A DNA stretch of 64,000 bases from Photobacterium sp. TY1-4 (GTDB lineage Bacteria; Pseudomonadota; Gammaproteobacteria; Enterobacterales; Vibrionaceae). The notes under the pieces were generated by a model that had not been told where the DNA came from, did not search any database, and saw only the letters and a program-made list of their open reading frames with translations. Position 1 is the stretch's first letter. Each line of letters starts with the position of its first letter. Position numbers and translations under genes: made by a program. The DNA is taken from NCBI RefSeq assembly GCF_025398175.1, contig NZ_CP099734.1, positions 3,038,001 through 3,102,000 on the forward strand. The letters are read 5' to 3'. Shown here piece by piece: positions 49,904 to 60,684 of this stretch.

Positions 49904-51637
49904 TCAGGTCGCCGCCTGAGCCTCCGGTTCCTGCTCCTGTCGTTCCTGCTCAATTTCCAAGTCCCGCATTTTGAACTTCTGCAGCTTGCCGGTGACCGTC
50001 ATGGGAAAATGCTCAACGAACCGGATCACTTTGGGAATTTTAAAGTGGGCCAGTTCGTCCTGACAGAACGCCTGCAGCTCTTCAGCACTCATGTCTTCCC
50101 CGGGATGCAGTTGAACCCAGGCCACCACTTCTTCGCCATAGAACGGCTGTGGTACCCCGAACACGGCAACCTGCTGAATTTTCTCATTGGAATACAGGAA
50201 CTCTTCAATTTCCCGCGGATAGATATTTTCACCACCGCGAATAATCATTTCTTTAATTCGCCCGGTGATCCGCACATAGCCGTCTTCGTCCATGATCCCG
50301 AGATCCCCGGAATGCAGCCAGCCCTGGGGGTCAATAGCCTCCCGGGTTGCAGCCTCATTGCCGTAGTATCCCCGCATCAGGTTATAACCGCGAAAACAGA
50401 TTTCCCCCGGTTGCCCCAGCGGCACAGTCGCCCCCGTTTCAATGTTGACGACTTTTACTTCCTGGTGCGGCAGATTCTTACCCACCGTTTCAGTGCGGCG
50501 CTCCAGTGAATCATCAATCTCGGTTAAATGGCTCAGCGGCGCCGCTTCCGTTTGCCCGTACCCAATCAGGATCTCACGGCAGTTGAGCTCTTCCATCACC
50601 CGCATCATCAATGCCGGCGGGCAAGTCGCCCCGGCCATGATCCCGGTCCGCAGTGAGCTGACATCAAAGTGCTGAAACTCAGGGTGATCCAACTCAGCTA
50701 TAAACATGGTCGGGACCCCGTGCAAGGCGGTACATTGCTCCTGATCTACGGCTTTGAGCACGGAGAGAGGATGGAAGTGTTCGGCCGGGATCACGATACA
50801 AGCCCCGACAGACAAGCACAACAGGTTCGCCAGCACCATGCCGAAGCAGTGATAAAACGGCACCGGCACACACAAGCGGTCATGCTCGGTAAAATGCATC
50901 GCCTGCGCCGAGAAGTAGGCATCGTTGAGGATATTCAAATGACTGAGTACCACAGCTTTGGGAAACCCGGTCGTGCCCGAGGTGTACTGAATATTGATGG
51001 GGTCGTCGCAATCGAGGGTATCGCTCACCGCATCCAGCTGAGCATCTGAAATGCTGCGCCCGGCTTCAATCACATCCCCCCACACCGCAAATCCCGGTGC
51101 CGGACGCTCGGTTTGCATCGGTTGCAGCGGATCGTAGACCACCACCTGGCGCAGGAAAGGAAATTCCGCATGCACCGGCGGGGAAGCAAAATCACAAGAA
51201 GCGCTGCTGAGCGCTGGCAATAAATCGGTCAGAATGTCGAGATAACAGCTGTCGCGAAACGACGGGATCACAAACATCCCCTGGACTTCAGAACATTGCA
51301 GCGCGTAGGCCAGCTCTCGCTTGCGGTAGGCCGGATTGATATTGACCAGCACAATCCCGACCCGGGCCGTGGCCATTTGCAACAAAATCCACTCCAGATT
51401 ATTGGTCGACCAGACCCCGACCCGATCCCCTTTGCCAAATCCGGCGGCCAGCAGCCCCTTTGCCAGCAGATCAATTTCATCGGCCAGTTCACGGTAGGTG
51501 AGGCGGCGCTGTTGCGGTATCGCCACCACGGCCTCCTGGTCCGGAAAAGCCGCGGCAATATCAGCAAATTGCTGCGAAATCGTTTTTCCAAGCAGCGGCT
51601 GGTTGCCGCCTCGATGAAAATAACTCTTAGCTGCCAT
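49904..51637 (-). CDS. Acyl-CoA synthetase (AMP-binding family, medium/long-chain type)
   Basis: 577 residues of the ANL superfamily. The AMP-binding motif is YTSGTTGFPKAVV (about 215), followed by PFYHCFG and GYGQTEAAPLS. The C-terminal GRIKEMIIRGGENIYPREIE contains the hinge, and the late TGKLQKF supplies the catalytic Lys. It activates a carboxylic acid to its CoA thioester. Sequence style is closest to AcsF2-like/FadD-like enzymes; the exact acid is unknown. AGGGAGA precedes the start by 6 bases. It stands alone. Confidence 0.9.
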   Translation of the reverse strand: MAAKSYFHRGGNQPLLGKTISQQFADIAAAFPDQEAVVAIPQQRRLTYRELADEIDLLAKGLLAAGFGKGDRVGVWSTNNLEWILLQMATARVGIVLVNINPAYRKRELAYALQCSEVQGMFVIPSFRDSCYLDILTDLLPALSSASCDFASPPVHAEFPFLRQVVVYDPLQPMQTERPAPGFAVWGDVIEAGRSISDAQLDAVSDTLDCDDPINIQYTSGTTGFPKAVVLSHLNILNDAYFSAQAMHFTEHDRLCVPVPFYHCFGMVLANLLCLSVGACIVIPAEHFHPLSVLKAVDQEQCTALHGVPTMFIAELDHPEFQHFDVSSLRTGIMAGATCPPALMMRVMEELNCREILIGYGQTEAAPLSHLTEIDDSLERRTETVGKNLPHQEVKVVNIETGATVPLGQPGEICFRGYNLMRGYYGNEAATREAIDPQGWLHSGDLGIMDEDGYVRITGRIKEMIIRGGENIYPREIEEFLYSNEKIQQVAVFGVPQPFYGEEVVAWVQLHPGEDMSAEELQAFCQDELAHFKIPKVIRFVEHFPMTVTGKLQKFKMRDLEIEQERQEQEPEAQAAT

Positions 51638-52049
51638 ATTATCTCCCTATATTGGTAGGCACATTGTCAGCGTGTTCCTGTGCGAAGACTGCAATAACTC
51701 CGGACGACTCTCGCCCCGGTTCCAAATGCGGTACAACTGTTCAGGCCTGATTCTGCGCGATACCTTTCCCTGCGCCTCTGTCCTGATGGCGTATGGCCAA
51801 TCACAGGGCACGGAAAAACAGCAGGCATTCGCAAAGCCGTATAGAGAACATAGCCAGCTTCTTCGCGACCAGGCGGACAACTCCGGCAGGGAATCGCGAA
51901 AATACGAACTGGATAGCAAAGCCATTATTTTCACAGGAAAAATAAAGAAAACCAGCTACCTCTCATTTCCCGCTGTCCGGCCATTTCCCGGTTCAGGAGA
52001 AATTGCTACACTGCGCCCAGCCTTATGTGATTAACTTTTGGACACTCCC
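51638..52049. other. Intergenic region without recognisable gene
   Basis: About 410 bases. A plus-strand frame of 120 codons exists (51672-52034) but lacks a ribosome binding site, and its product looks random; a minus-strand frame overlaps it. I see no RNA gene. Confidence 0.5.
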
Positions 52050-52544
52050 GTGAAAAAGACCAAACAACAGGACGTTTCTTCTGCCAAAGTCTATCCCGGC
52101 CTGCTGCGCCGCCTCGGTGCCTGGCTCTATGATCTGCTCGTCGTGGCTGCCATTCTGATGCTGGCCGGCGGTGTGGCCACCGCGCTGGTCGCCACCCTGC
52201 TCCACTTTGGCGTGATCAGCCTCGGCCCGTACGAAGATGCCAGCGCCTATATGAGCCAGCACCCGGTCGTCAGTGTGATTTATTCGATTTACCTGGCTGT
52301 GGTGATCGCCGGATTTTTTGCCTTTTTCTGGTGCCGCGGCGGCCAGACGCTGGGGATGCGCGCCTGGAAGCTCCGAGTACAAAACAAAGACGGCTCCAAT
52401 CTTCGCCTGACCCAGGCGCTCATTCGCATGGCCACATCGGCCTTTGGCCTCGGCAATCTGTGGGCCCCGTTCAACAAAGAAAAACAATCGCTGCAGGATC
52501 TGATGGCCAACAGCGAAATGATTGTGCTGCCCAAGCCCAACTAA
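52050..52544 (+). CDS. RDD-family membrane protein
   Basis: About 164 residues. The RDD motif region (LLRRLGAWLYDLLVV) and GQTLGMRAWKLRV are typical, with three predicted helices. Its role is unknown; some RDD proteins affect ion homeostasis. I prefer the GTG at 52050 (GGA 7 bases upstream); an in-frame TTG at 52038 is the alternative. It converges with lptG, sharing the terminator. Confidence 0.85.
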   Translation: MKKTKQQDVSSAKVYPGLLRRLGAWLYDLLVVAAILMLAGGVATALVATLLHFGVISLGPYEDASAYMSQHPVVSVIYSIYLAVVIAGFFAFFWCRGGQTLGMRAWKLRVQNKDGSNLRLTQALIRMATSAFGLGNLWAPFNKEKQSLQDLMANSEMIVLPKPN

Positions 52545-52561
52545 TGCGATGGGCAACCCAT

Positions 52562-52594
52562 AAAAAAAGGAGCTCGAAAGCTCCTTTTTTGTTT
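52562..52594. terminator. Bidirectional intrinsic terminator
   Basis: AGGAGCT/AGCTCCT stem with CGAA loop flanked by A- and T-runs on both sides, between the convergent RDD and lptG genes. Confidence 0.9.
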
Positions 52595-52610
52595 CCGTGT
52601 ACGGGGGCCG

Positions 52611-53681
52611 TTATAACTTACGCCGCAGCAAATACAGCGTGATGAACAGAAAGACCAGACTCGGTCCCAACGCGCCGACAATCGGATGCAGGCGATAGAC
52701 GATACTGAGCGGGCCGAACACCTCGTTGGAAATATAGAACGCAAACCCGAAGATCACCCCAGACAGGACCCTGGCACCCATGGTCACCGAGCGCAAGGGC
52801 CCGAACACAAAGGACAGCGCCAGCAGCATCATCACGGCAATCGACACCGGCTGCAGCGCCTTGCGCCAGAAAGCCAGCTCATAGCGCGACGCATCCTGCT
52901 GCGACTCCTTGAGGTACGACACATAGTTATACACCCCGGACAACGCCAGCTCTTCCGGCTTCACGGTCACCACCGCCAGCTTGTCCGGCGTCAGTGTGGT
53001 CTGCCAGGCCAGGGTGGCGTATTCCCGGTTTGACTGCTGGATGTCATCAATATCAGTCACCGTGACATCGGCCAGCATCCAGCCTTTTGCTGCATCATAC
53101 GAAGCGCTGCGGGCAAACACGGTCTGTGCCAGTTTATCCTGCTCGTCAAACTGCCAGACATTGACCGCATCGAGCTGGTTTTGCTCATGGACCCGGCCGA
53201 TATAAATAAAGTCATTGCCGTCTTTGGCCCACACCCCGCGCTGCACCGACAGCATATTCCCACCGGACGTCCACAGCGCCCGCAACTCACGCGCGGCCTT
53301 CTGCGCTTCCGGCGCGCCCCACTGGCCCAGTAAGGTCACAATCAACATCAAAGGAACCGCCGTCTTCAGCACCGACAGCCCGATATCCAGTTTGGAAAAA
53401 CCGGCCGCCTGCATCACCACCAGCTCCGAGCTCGAAGCCAGGGCGCCCAGGCCAATCAGGGCGCCCAGCAGCACCGCCATCGGGAAGAACATCTCAATAT
53501 CACGCGGTACGCTCAGCAGCACGTATACCAGCGCTTTCCACAAATCGTAAGTACCGTCCCCGACCTTGCGCAGCTGCTCGACATATTTAATGATCGCCGA
53601 CAGGCCCACCAGGGTCGACAATGTCAGGGTGGTGGTTGCAATAATCGTTCGGCCAATGTACCAGTCCAGAATCTTAAACAT
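52611..53681 (-). CDS. lptG: Lipopolysaccharide export permease LptG
   Basis: 356 residues of the YjgP/YjgQ family. N- and C-terminal membrane helices (three each) flank a periplasmic beta-jellyroll domain. With LptF and LptB it extracts LPS from the inner membrane. The start is the ATG at 53681, which overlaps the lptF stop by one base (TGATG); the frame is open further upstream but within lptF. Confidence 0.95.
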   Translation of the reverse strand: MFKILDWYIGRTIIATTTLTLSTLVGLSAIIKYVEQLRKVGDGTYDLWKALVYVLLSVPRDIEMFFPMAVLLGALIGLGALASSSELVVMQAAGFSKLDIGLSVLKTAVPLMLIVTLLGQWGAPEAQKAARELRALWTSGGNMLSVQRGVWAKDGNDFIYIGRVHEQNQLDAVNVWQFDEQDKLAQTVFARSASYDAAKGWMLADVTVTDIDDIQQSNREYATLAWQTTLTPDKLAVVTVKPEELALSGVYNYVSYLKESQQDASRYELAFWRKALQPVSIAVMMLLALSFVFGPLRSVTMGARVLSGVIFGFAFYISNEVFGPLSIVYRLHPIVGALGPSLVFLFITLYLLRRKL

Positions 53682-54781
53682 CAGCCGCGTCTCCGTAATT
53701 TTTCTCTCAGCTGTCGCACCGGTAACGTATCCCAGGCATTGAGGGCCACGGCAATCAACAGGATGGCGAGGTTGATCCCCCACAACCCGATCTCCGACGG
53801 CAACACACCATCTTCAACACTGGATTTGGCGGCACTGATCGCCAGGAAATAAGCCAGGTACAGCAACACCGCCGGCACCAGCTTGGCAAAGCGGCCCTGA
53901 CGCGGATTCACCGCCGACAGCGGCACCACCACCATCGTCAGCAACGGAATACAGAGCACCAGCGACACCCGCCACTGGAACTCGGCCTTCGCCGCCAGCT
54001 CCGGGCGCTGCATCAACGCCAGCGTCGGCAGCGCATCCCAGTCCCGGCTCTTCTCGCGCACGGCCCGCTGGCCGATCAGCGCCTGATAGCCGTCAAATTC
54101 AGTGATGGCATAATCGAGCCGGGTCGGGATCCCTTCATAACGGGTGCCGTCCTGCAGATCCAGCACCTGACGGCCATCCGCCAGCTCACTGACATAACCC
54201 CGGTCAGAGACCAGCACGCTCGGGCGCAACGCTTCCCGGGCCGTCAGCTGCGCCACAAAGACATTGTGCAGCTTGGTACCGCCATCGGTGATGTCATCGA
54301 CAAAGACCACGCCTTTCCCGTCCGGCGCAGCCTGAAATTGCCCCTTCACCAGCAAATCGAGGCCGGAGTCGGCTTCCACCTGCTCCATCACCCGGGTCTC
54401 CTGCTCCACACTCCACGGCGCCAGCCACAGGGCATTGAAGCCGGCAACCGAGCCGGTAATGATCGCCAGCCACAACGCGGCGCGGATCAGGAACTTATTG
54501 CCGATCCCGGTGGCATTCATCACCGTAATTTCACTCTCGGCATACAGGCGGCCGAAGGTCAGCAAAATCCCGATATACAAACTGAGCGGCAGCATCAGCA
54601 ATGCCATCGACGGCATGTACAGCCCCATCAGAGTCAGGATCAACTCAGTGGGGATCGACCCTTCGGTGGCCGAAGCCAGCACTCGAATAAATTTTTGGCT
54701 GATAAAGACAAGAAAGAGCACCAAAAGAACCGCAAATTGGCTCTTTAATGTCTCACGTGTCAAATACCGAACAATAATCAC
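53681..54781 (-). CDS. lptF: Lipopolysaccharide export permease LptF
   Basis: 366 residues starting MIIVRYLTRETLKSQ, a typical LptF N-terminus, with six membrane helices around a periplasmic domain. It pairs with LptG in the LptB2FG complex. It is divergent from pepA, as in most gammaproteobacteria, with 193 bases between them for both promoters. Confidence 0.96.
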   Translation of the reverse strand: MIIVRYLTRETLKSQFAVLLVLFLVFISQKFIRVLASATEGSIPTELILTLMGLYMPSMALLMLPLSLYIGILLTFGRLYAESEITVMNATGIGNKFLIRAALWLAIITGSVAGFNALWLAPWSVEQETRVMEQVEADSGLDLLVKGQFQAAPDGKGVVFVDDITDGGTKLHNVFVAQLTAREALRPSVLVSDRGYVSELADGRQVLDLQDGTRYEGIPTRLDYAITEFDGYQALIGQRAVREKSRDWDALPTLALMQRPELAAKAEFQWRVSLVLCIPLLTMVVVPLSAVNPRQGRFAKLVPAVLLYLAYFLAISAAKSSVEDGVLPSEIGLWGINLAILLIAVALNAWDTLPVRQLREKLRRRG

Positions 54782-54974
54782 GCGTTATACACCCATAGAA
54801 AACTTGTTTTTTTGCTGGAATCACTATAGTTTTTCGGTTAAGTAGTTATTTTTTAATCTTTCGGCTAATCGTTAGCCTGCACTTTGATCCTATACCGAAA
54901 TCACGGTCCAACAAGTAAGTGCGGCATTATCTAACATTTAGCTTTAATTGTCTTTATAGGATGTAGGAGTACGC

Positions 54975-56483
54975 ATGGAGTTCAGTGTAAAAAGTGGTAG
55001 CCCGGAGAAACAGCGCAGTGCCTGTATCGTCGTCGGCGTCTTCGAACCACGCCGCCTCTCTCCAATTGCTGAGCAACTTGATAAAATCAGTGACGGCTAT
55101 ATCAGCTCGCTACTGCGCCGTGGCGACCTGGAAGGTAAGCCGGGCCAAATGCTGCTGCTTCACCATGTCCCCAATGTATTATCTGAGCGTGTATTACTGG
55201 TTGGTTGTGGGAAAGAGCGTGAGCTGGACGAACGCCAGTACAAGCAGATCATCAAGAAGACTATCAGCACCCTCAACGAAACCGGCTCCATGGAAGCGGT
55301 GTGCTTCCTGACTGAGCTGCACGTGAAAGGCCGCGATACCTACTGGAAAGTCCGCCAGGCCGTCGAAACCACCAAAGACAGCCTGTACACCTTCAACCAG
55401 TTCAAGAGCAGCAAGCCGGAAACCCGCCGCCCGCTGCGTAAGCTGGTGTTCAATGTGCCGACCCGTCGTGAGCTGTCACTGGGCGAGCGTGCGATCTCGC
55501 ACGGTCTGGCCGTGGCCTCCGGGGTGAAAGCCGGTAAAGATCTGGGCAACATGCCGCCAAACGTCGCCAACCCGGCTTACCTGGCCTCCCAGGCCCGCCG
55601 CCTGGCCGACGATTTCGAAACCGTCAGCACCAAAATCATCGGCGAGCAGGAGATGCAAGCGCTGGGCATGACCTCTTACCTGGCTGTCGGTCAGGGCTCT
55701 AAAAACGAAGCCATGATGTCAGTCATTGAGTACAAAGGCAGCCCGGATCCGGACGCGAAACCTGTGGTACTGATCGGGAAGGGCCTGACCTTCGACTCCG
55801 GCGGTATCTCCATCAAGCCGTCCGCCAACATGGATGAGATGAAATACGACATGTGCGGCGCGGCAACCGTCTTCGGCGCCATGAAGTCGCTGGCCAAGCT
55901 AAACCTGCCGATCAACGTCGTCGGCATCCTGGCCGGCTGTGAAAACATGCCGGGGGGCAATGCCTACCGTCCGGGCGATATCCTGACCACCATGTCCGGC
56001 CAGACCGTCGAAGTCCTGAATACCGACGCCGAGGGCCGCCTGGTGCTGTGTGACGCGCTGACTTATGCCGAGCGCTTCGAACCGGACTGCGTGGTGGATG
56101 TCGCCACCCTGACCGGTGCCTGCGTGGTGGCGCTGGGCAACCACATCAGCGGCCTGATCGCCAACCACAACCCGCTGGCGCACGAGCTGATCAATGCCTC
56201 TGAGCAAGCCGGTGACCGTGCATGGCGCCTGCCGATGAGCGATGAATACCAGGAGCAACTAGCCAGCCCGTTTGCCGATATGGCGAACCTGGGCTCTCCG
56301 GGTGCCGGCACCATCACGGCCGGCTGCTTCCTGTCCCGCTTTACCAAGAAGTACAACTGGGCACACCTGGATATTGCCGGGACAGCCTGGAAAGGCGGGA
56401 AAGAGAAAGGCGCGACGGGCCGTCCGGTCCCGCTGCTGGTCCAGTTCCTGCTTAACCGTGCCGGCCAGGAAAACGTCGAATAA
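54975..56483 (+). CDS. pepA: Leucyl aminopeptidase PepA
   Basis: 502 residues of family M17. The metal and catalytic sites are visible in [15 protein letters not shown] and the family signature NTDAEGRL. PepA forms a hexamer that removes N-terminal residues; in E. coli it also binds DNA (Xer recombination, carAB control). GTAGGAG precedes the start. It is the first gene of the pepA-holC-valS group. Confidence 0.97.
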   Translation: MEFSVKSGSPEKQRSACIVVGVFEPRRLSPIAEQLDKISDGYISSLLRRGDLEGKPGQMLLLHHVPNVLSERVLLVGCGKERELDERQYKQIIKKTISTLNETGSMEAVCFLTELHVKGRDTYWKVRQAVETTKDSLYTFNQFKSSKPETRRPLRKLVFNVPTRRELSLGERAISHGLAVASGVKAGKDLGNMPPNVANPAYLASQARRLADDFETVSTKIIGEQEMQALGMTSYLAVGQGSKNEAMMSVIEYKGSPDPDAKPVVLIGKGLTFDSGGISIKPSANMDEMKYDMCGAATVFGAMKSLAKLNLPINVVGILAGCENMPGGNAYRPGDILTTMSGQTVEVLNTDAEGRLVLCDALTYAERFEPDCVVDVATLTGACVVALGNHISGLIANHNPLAHELINASEQAGDRAWRLPMSDEYQEQLASPFADMANLGSPGAGTITAGCFLSRFTKKYNWAHLDIAGTAWKGGKEKGATGRPVPLLVQFLLNRAGQENVE

Positions 56484-56494
56484 GATGACACCCA

Positions 56495-56520
56495 GGGGCC
56501 GATACGGCCCCTTTCTTTTT
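56495..56520 (+). terminator. Intrinsic terminator after pepA
   Basis: GGGGCCG/CGGCCCC stem with ATA loop and T-rich tail. It partly separates pepA from holC. Confidence 0.88.
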
Positions 56521-56533
56521 GAGAGCAACCGCA

Positions 56534-56986
56534 ATGACTCATGCTACTTTTTATATTATCGATGACAGCCGAAACGCCACGGATCGCGACTATCCGCTGC
56601 ATTTTGCCTGCCATCAGGCAGCATTGAGTTATCAACAGGGGCACAAGGTTTACCTGCTGGCCGCCTCTAAAGCGCAGGCCGAGCAAATCGATGAGTATCT
56701 GTGGCAGCAAGAGCCGGATAACTTCGTCCCGCATAACCTGGTGGGTGAAGGCCCGCGCGGCGGATCGCCGGTAGAAATCGGCTGGCCGGGGTTACGCCAC
56801 AGCGGACGAAGGAGCGTGCTGATAAATTTGAGTCAGGATGCACCAAATTTTGCTGTTACCTTCTCACAAGTGGTAGACTTCGTTCCTTGCGATGAAAAAC
56901 TCAAGCAGCAGGCCCGCGAACGCTATAAGGCCTACCGGCTTGCCGGTATTCAGCTTCAGACCGCCGCTGCCCCTGAGACGCCCTAA
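56534..56986 (+). CDS. holC: DNA polymerase III chi subunit HolC
   Basis: 150 residues starting MTHATFYII, the typical chi N-terminus. Chi links the clamp loader (with psi) to SSB. The ATG at 56534 has GAGAG upstream; an in-frame TTG at 56519 lies within the terminator and is rejected. It lies 28 bases before valS. Confidence 0.95.
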   Translation: MTHATFYIIDDSRNATDRDYPLHFACHQAALSYQQGHKVYLLAASKAQAEQIDEYLWQQEPDNFVPHNLVGEGPRGGSPVEIGWPGLRHSGRRSVLINLSQDAPNFAVTFSQVVDFVPCDEKLKQQARERYKAYRLAGIQLQTAAAPETP

Positions 56987-57014
56987 TTCCCATATAGATC
57001 CTTCTAAGAGCGCT

Positions 57015-59876
57015 ATGGAAAAGACATACAACCCACAATCAATTGAAAAAGCGCTGTATCAGCGCTGGGAAGAGGCTGGCTACTTCAAGCCTCACGGTGA
57101 TACGACGAAAGATGCCTACAGCATCATGATCCCACCGCCAAACGTCACGGGCAGCCTGCACATGGGCCACGCGTTCCAGGATACCATCATGGATACCCTG
57201 ATCCGCTGTGAGCGTATGAAAGGCAAAAACACCCTGTGGCAGGTCGGTACCGACCACGCCGGTATCGCCACTCAAATGGTTGTGGAGCGTAAAATTGCCG
57301 CCGAAGAGGGCAAAACCAAGCACGATTACGGTCGTGATGCCTTCATCGACAAAATCTGGGAATGGAAAGGCGAGTCTGGTGGCACGATCACCAAACAGCT
57401 GCGTCGCCTGGGCGCCTCGGTCGATTGGGATCGCGAGCGCTTCACCATGGATGACGGCCTGTCAAACGCCGTTCAGGAAGTTTTCGTACGCCTGTACGAA
57501 GAAGATCTGATCTACCGTGGCAAGCGTCTGGTGAACTGGGATCCGAAACTGCACACCGCGATTTCCGATCTGGAAGTGGAAAACAAAGACAAGAAAGGCC
57601 ACATGTGGCATTTCCGCTACCCGCTGGCCGACGGCGTGAAAACTGCGGAAGGCAAAGACTACATTGTGGTCGCGACGACGCGTCCGGAAACCATGCTGGG
57701 TGATACCGGTGTGGCCGTGAACCCGGAAGATCCGCGCTATAAAGATCTGATTGGTAAAGAAATCATCCTGCCAATCGTCGATCGTCGTATCCCAATCGTC
57801 GGTGACGAGCACGCGGACATGGAAAAAGGCACCGGCTGTGTGAAAATCACTCCGGCGCACGATTTCAACGACTACGAAGTTGGTAAGCGTCACAGCCTGC
57901 CGATGATCAACATCCTGACCCTGGATGCCAACATTCGCGATACCGCGGAAGTCTTCACCACCAATGGCGAGCCAAGCGATGCCTACAGCGCAGCGCTGCC
58001 AGCCAGTTACCACGGCTTAGAGCGTTTTGCCGCGCGGAAAGCCATCGTGGCAGAGTTTGATACCCTGGGCCTGTTGGACGAAATTAAAGATCACGACCTG
58101 ACCGTGCCTTACGGCGACCGTGGCGGTGTGGTGATCGAACCGATGCTGACCGATCAGTGGTACGTCCGCACGGCGCCGCTGGCCAAGCCTGCAGTTGAAG
58201 CAGTCGAGAACGGCGACATCCAGTTCGTACCGAAGCAGTACGAAAACATGTACTTCGCGTGGATGCGTGACGTGCAGGACTGGTGTATTTCCCGTCAGCT
58301 GTGGTGGGGCCACCGGATCCCGGCCTGGTACGACAATGACGGCAACGTCTACGTCGGCCGCACCGAAGCAGAAGTGCGTGAGCAAAACAACCTGGCACCG
58401 GTTGTGGTGCTGCGCCAGGACGATGACGTACTGGATACCTGGTTCTCCTCTGCACTGTGGACCTTCGGCACCCAAGGCTGGCCGGAAAACACCGAGGCCC
58501 TGAAGACCTTCCACCCGTCGGATGTGCTGGTGTCCGGTTTCGACATCATCTTCTTCTGGGTTGCGCGCATGATCATGATGACGCTGCACTTCGTGAAAGA
58601 TGAAAACGGCAAACCGCAGGTACCGTTCAAGACCGTTTACATGACCGGCCTGATCCGTGATGAAAACGGCGACAAAATGTCGAAATCCAAGGGGAACGTG
58701 CTGGATCCAATCGACATGATCGACGGCATCGATCTGGAGTCGCTGGTCGAAAAACGCACCGGCAACATGATGCAGCCACAGCTGGCCGCCAAGATCGAGA
58801 AGAACACCCGCAAGACGTTTGAGAACGGGATTGAACCATACGGGACTGACGCCCTGCGTTTCACGCTGGCAGCCATGGCTTCGACCGGCCGTGACATCAA
58901 CTGGGACATGAAGCGCCTGGAAGGTTACCGTAACTTCTGTAACAAGCTGTGGAACGCCAGCCGCTACGTGCTGATGAACACCGAAGATCAGGATTGCGGC
59001 TTCGCCGAAGGTGCCGAGCTGGAATACTCACTGGCAGACCAGTGGATCGAATCTCAGTTCGAACTGGCCGCGAAAGATTTCAATGCCCACATTGAAAACT
59101 TCCGTCTCGATATGGCGGCGAACACTATCTATGAGTTCATCTGGAACCAGTTCTGTGACTGGTACCTGGAGCTGACCAAGCCGGTCCTGTGGAAAGGCAG
59201 CGAAGCGCAGCAACGTGCAACCCGCCGTACCCTGATCACCGTGCTGGAGAAGACGCTGCGTCTGGCCCACCCGGTGATCCCGTACATCACCGAAACCATC
59301 TGGCAGAGCGTCAAGCCATTGGTAGACGGTGTTGAAGGCGACACCATTATGCTGCAGGCGCTGCCGCAGTACGACGAAGCCAACTTCAATGCCGAGGCCC
59401 TGGCGGATATTGAGTGGGTGAAGAGCTTCATCACCAGCATCCGTAACCTGCGTGCCGAGTACGACATCGCACCGAGCAAGCCGCTGGATGTGATGATGAA
59501 AGCCGCAGATGACAAAGACGCAGCGCGTCTGGAAGCCAACAAGGCCGTACTGGTGTCCCTGGCGAAACTGGAAGATATCCGTGTGCTGGCCGCCGGCGAA
59601 GCAACCCCGGCCTGTGCTACGGCGCTGGTTGGCAAGTCTGAGCTGATGATCCCAATGGCCGGTCTGATCGACAAAGACGCTGAGCTTGACCGCCTGGCGA
59701 AAGAAATCCAGAAGACCGAAGGCGAGATCAAACGCATCGAAGGGAAACTGGGCAATGAAGGCTTCGTCGCCAAAGCGCCGGAAGCCGTGGTTGCCAAAGA
59801 GCGTGAGAAGCTGGACGGCTACAAAGAAACATTGGTGAAACTGGCAGAGCAGCAGGCGACCATCGCGGCGCTGTAA
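57015..59876 (+). CDS. valS: Valyl-tRNA synthetase
   Basis: 953 residues, a usual ValS length. The class I motifs are HMGH (in [13 protein letters not shown]) and KMSKS. The C-terminal coiled coil (about 885-950, [21 protein letters not shown]) is the ValS arm. I start it at the ATG at 57015 ([14 protein letters not shown]); the frame is open further upstream but inside holC. Confidence 0.98.
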   Translation: MEKTYNPQSIEKALYQRWEEAGYFKPHGDTTKDAYSIMIPPPNVTGSLHMGHAFQDTIMDTLIRCERMKGKNTLWQVGTDHAGIATQMVVERKIAAEEGKTKHDYGRDAFIDKIWEWKGESGGTITKQLRRLGASVDWDRERFTMDDGLSNAVQEVFVRLYEEDLIYRGKRLVNWDPKLHTAISDLEVENKDKKGHMWHFRYPLADGVKTAEGKDYIVVATTRPETMLGDTGVAVNPEDPRYKDLIGKEIILPIVDRRIPIVGDEHADMEKGTGCVKITPAHDFNDYEVGKRHSLPMINILTLDANIRDTAEVFTTNGEPSDAYSAALPASYHGLERFAARKAIVAEFDTLGLLDEIKDHDLTVPYGDRGGVVIEPMLTDQWYVRTAPLAKPAVEAVENGDIQFVPKQYENMYFAWMRDVQDWCISRQLWWGHRIPAWYDNDGNVYVGRTEAEVREQNNLAPVVVLRQDDDVLDTWFSSALWTFGTQGWPENTEALKTFHPSDVLVSGFDIIFFWVARMIMMTLHFVKDENGKPQVPFKTVYMTGLIRDENGDKMSKSKGNVLDPIDMIDGIDLESLVEKRTGNMMQPQLAAKIEKNTRKTFENGIEPYGTDALRFTLAAMASTGRDINWDMKRLEGYRNFCNKLWNASRYVLMNTEDQDCGFAEGAELEYSLADQWIESQFELAAKDFNAHIENFRLDMAANTIYEFIWNQFCDWYLELTKPVLWKGSEAQQRATRRTLITVLEKTLRLAHPVIPYITETIWQSVKPLVDGVEGDTIMLQALPQYDEANFNAEALADIEWVKSFITSIRNLRAEYDIAPSKPLDVMMKAADDKDAARLEANKAVLVSLAKLEDIRVLAAGEATPACATALVGKSELMIPMAGLIDKDAELDRLAKEIQKTEGEIKRIEGKLGNEGFVAKAPEAVVAKEREKLDGYKETLVKLAEQQATIAAL

Positions 59877-59926
59877 GCTCTCTCGGACAGATCCGCCGAA
59901 CGCAGGCGGGTCTTGCCAAACCGATC

Positions 59927-59961
59927 AAGGCTGACGAGCATTCGTCAGCCTTTTCTTTTTT
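59927..59961 (+). terminator. Intrinsic terminator after valS
   Basis: AAGGCTGACGA/TCGTCAGCCTT stem with a short loop and T-rich tail. Confidence 0.92.
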
Positions 59962-60035
59962 CCGGCTTCGCTGCTCAGATGTTCAATCCCTGCTTCTGCA
60001 TCCTGGTCGCCAGGCCATCACGACCAGTCCCTCCC

Positions 60036-60091
60036 TGCGATTCCTTCACTGCAATTCCTTCACGGCCATGTCCCGACTGTGATTCCTTCAC
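60036..60091. repeat. 14-base tandem repeat, four units
   Basis: Units at 60036, 60050, 60064 and 60078. Three share the exact 10-mer ATTCCTTCAC in phase; the third unit is decayed. It lies between the valS terminator and the DUF2061 gene. Confidence 0.65.
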
Positions 60092-60141
60092 AAACAGATG
60101 ATAGCCTTCAACTATCAATTTAATAGTAACAATCAACTTTC

Positions 60142-60160
60142 ACTATTGATAATCATTCGC
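60142..60160. promoter_or_regulatory. Possible Fur box upstream of the DUF2061 gene
   Basis: Contains TGATAATCATT and matches the 19-base Fur consensus at 14 positions, 32 bases before the coding start. Confidence 0.5.
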
Positions 60161-60192
60161 AATACTCAGGGTATCCAAACGAGGAAGCCGTG

Positions 60193-60594
60193 ATGAAAAA
60201 GACCCTGAGTTTTGCCGCGATTCATTTTACTGTTGCATTGAGTGTCGCCTACCTGCTGACCGGCGATCTCATTCTCGGCAGCCTGATGGCAATGATCGAG
60301 CCGATGGTCAACACCGTTGCCTTCTACTTTCACGAAAAAGTCTGGCAATGGGCGCCGCTGAAACGCTCACAGTTCAGCAACCCGGGTCGTAAAACCCTCA
60401 GCTTCGCCGCGGTCCACTTCAGTGTCGCCTTCACCGTGGTCTACCTGCTGACCGGCGATGTGCTGATCGGCAGCCTGATGGCGATGATCGAACCGGCCAT
60501 CAACACCCTGGCCTACTATGCCCATGAGCGTCTGTGGCAGCGCCGGGAAGCCCGGCAAGTCCACCCGCTCAACGGCTTCGCCTGCCATCACTAG
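60193..60594 (+). CDS. Tandem DUF2061 small membrane protein
   Basis: 133 residues made of two copies of the DUF2061 unit: KTLSFAAIHFTVALSVAYLLTG (in part) near residue 3 and a near-identical KTLSFAAVHFSVAFTVVYLLTG-like stretch near residue 67, each followed by GSLMAMIEP and a Tyr/His-rich HE-x-W end. Each unit is predicted to have two helices. Function is unknown. The ATG at 60193 follows GAGGAAG; a GTG one codon earlier is possible. The Fur-like site upstream suggests iron control. Confidence 0.88.
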   Translation: MKKTLSFAAIHFTVALSVAYLLTGDLILGSLMAMIEPMVNTVAFYFHEKVWQWAPLKRSQFSNPGRKTLSFAAVHFSVAFTVVYLLTGDVLIGSLMAMIEPAINTLAYYAHERLWQRREARQVHPLNGFACHH

Positions 60595-60615
60595 CTCAGT
60601 GGTGCCTCGTCCATC

Positions 60616-60655
60616 AAAAAATAAAAGGCCGACCCGCAATTCACGGGCCGGCCTT
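60616..60655 (-). terminator. Intrinsic terminator for the M48 peptidase operon
   Basis: On the minus strand AAGGCCGGCCCG/CGGGTCGGCCTT around a 7-base loop ends in a long T-rich run. It may also serve the convergent DUF2061 gene. Confidence 0.85.
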
Positions 60656-60684
60656 ATCCGGCATCACAATCTACATTGCAGATC

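Noticed and set aside
49904..51637. Acyl-CoA synthetase as starter-unit supplier for the PKS
   Set aside because: It is more than 30 kb away, on its own, and of a general fatty-acid type; nothing ties it to the cluster.
51672..52034. Plus-strand frame of 120 codons between the acyl-CoA synthetase and RDD genes
   Set aside because: No ribosome binding site, random-looking composition, and an equally open opposing frame.
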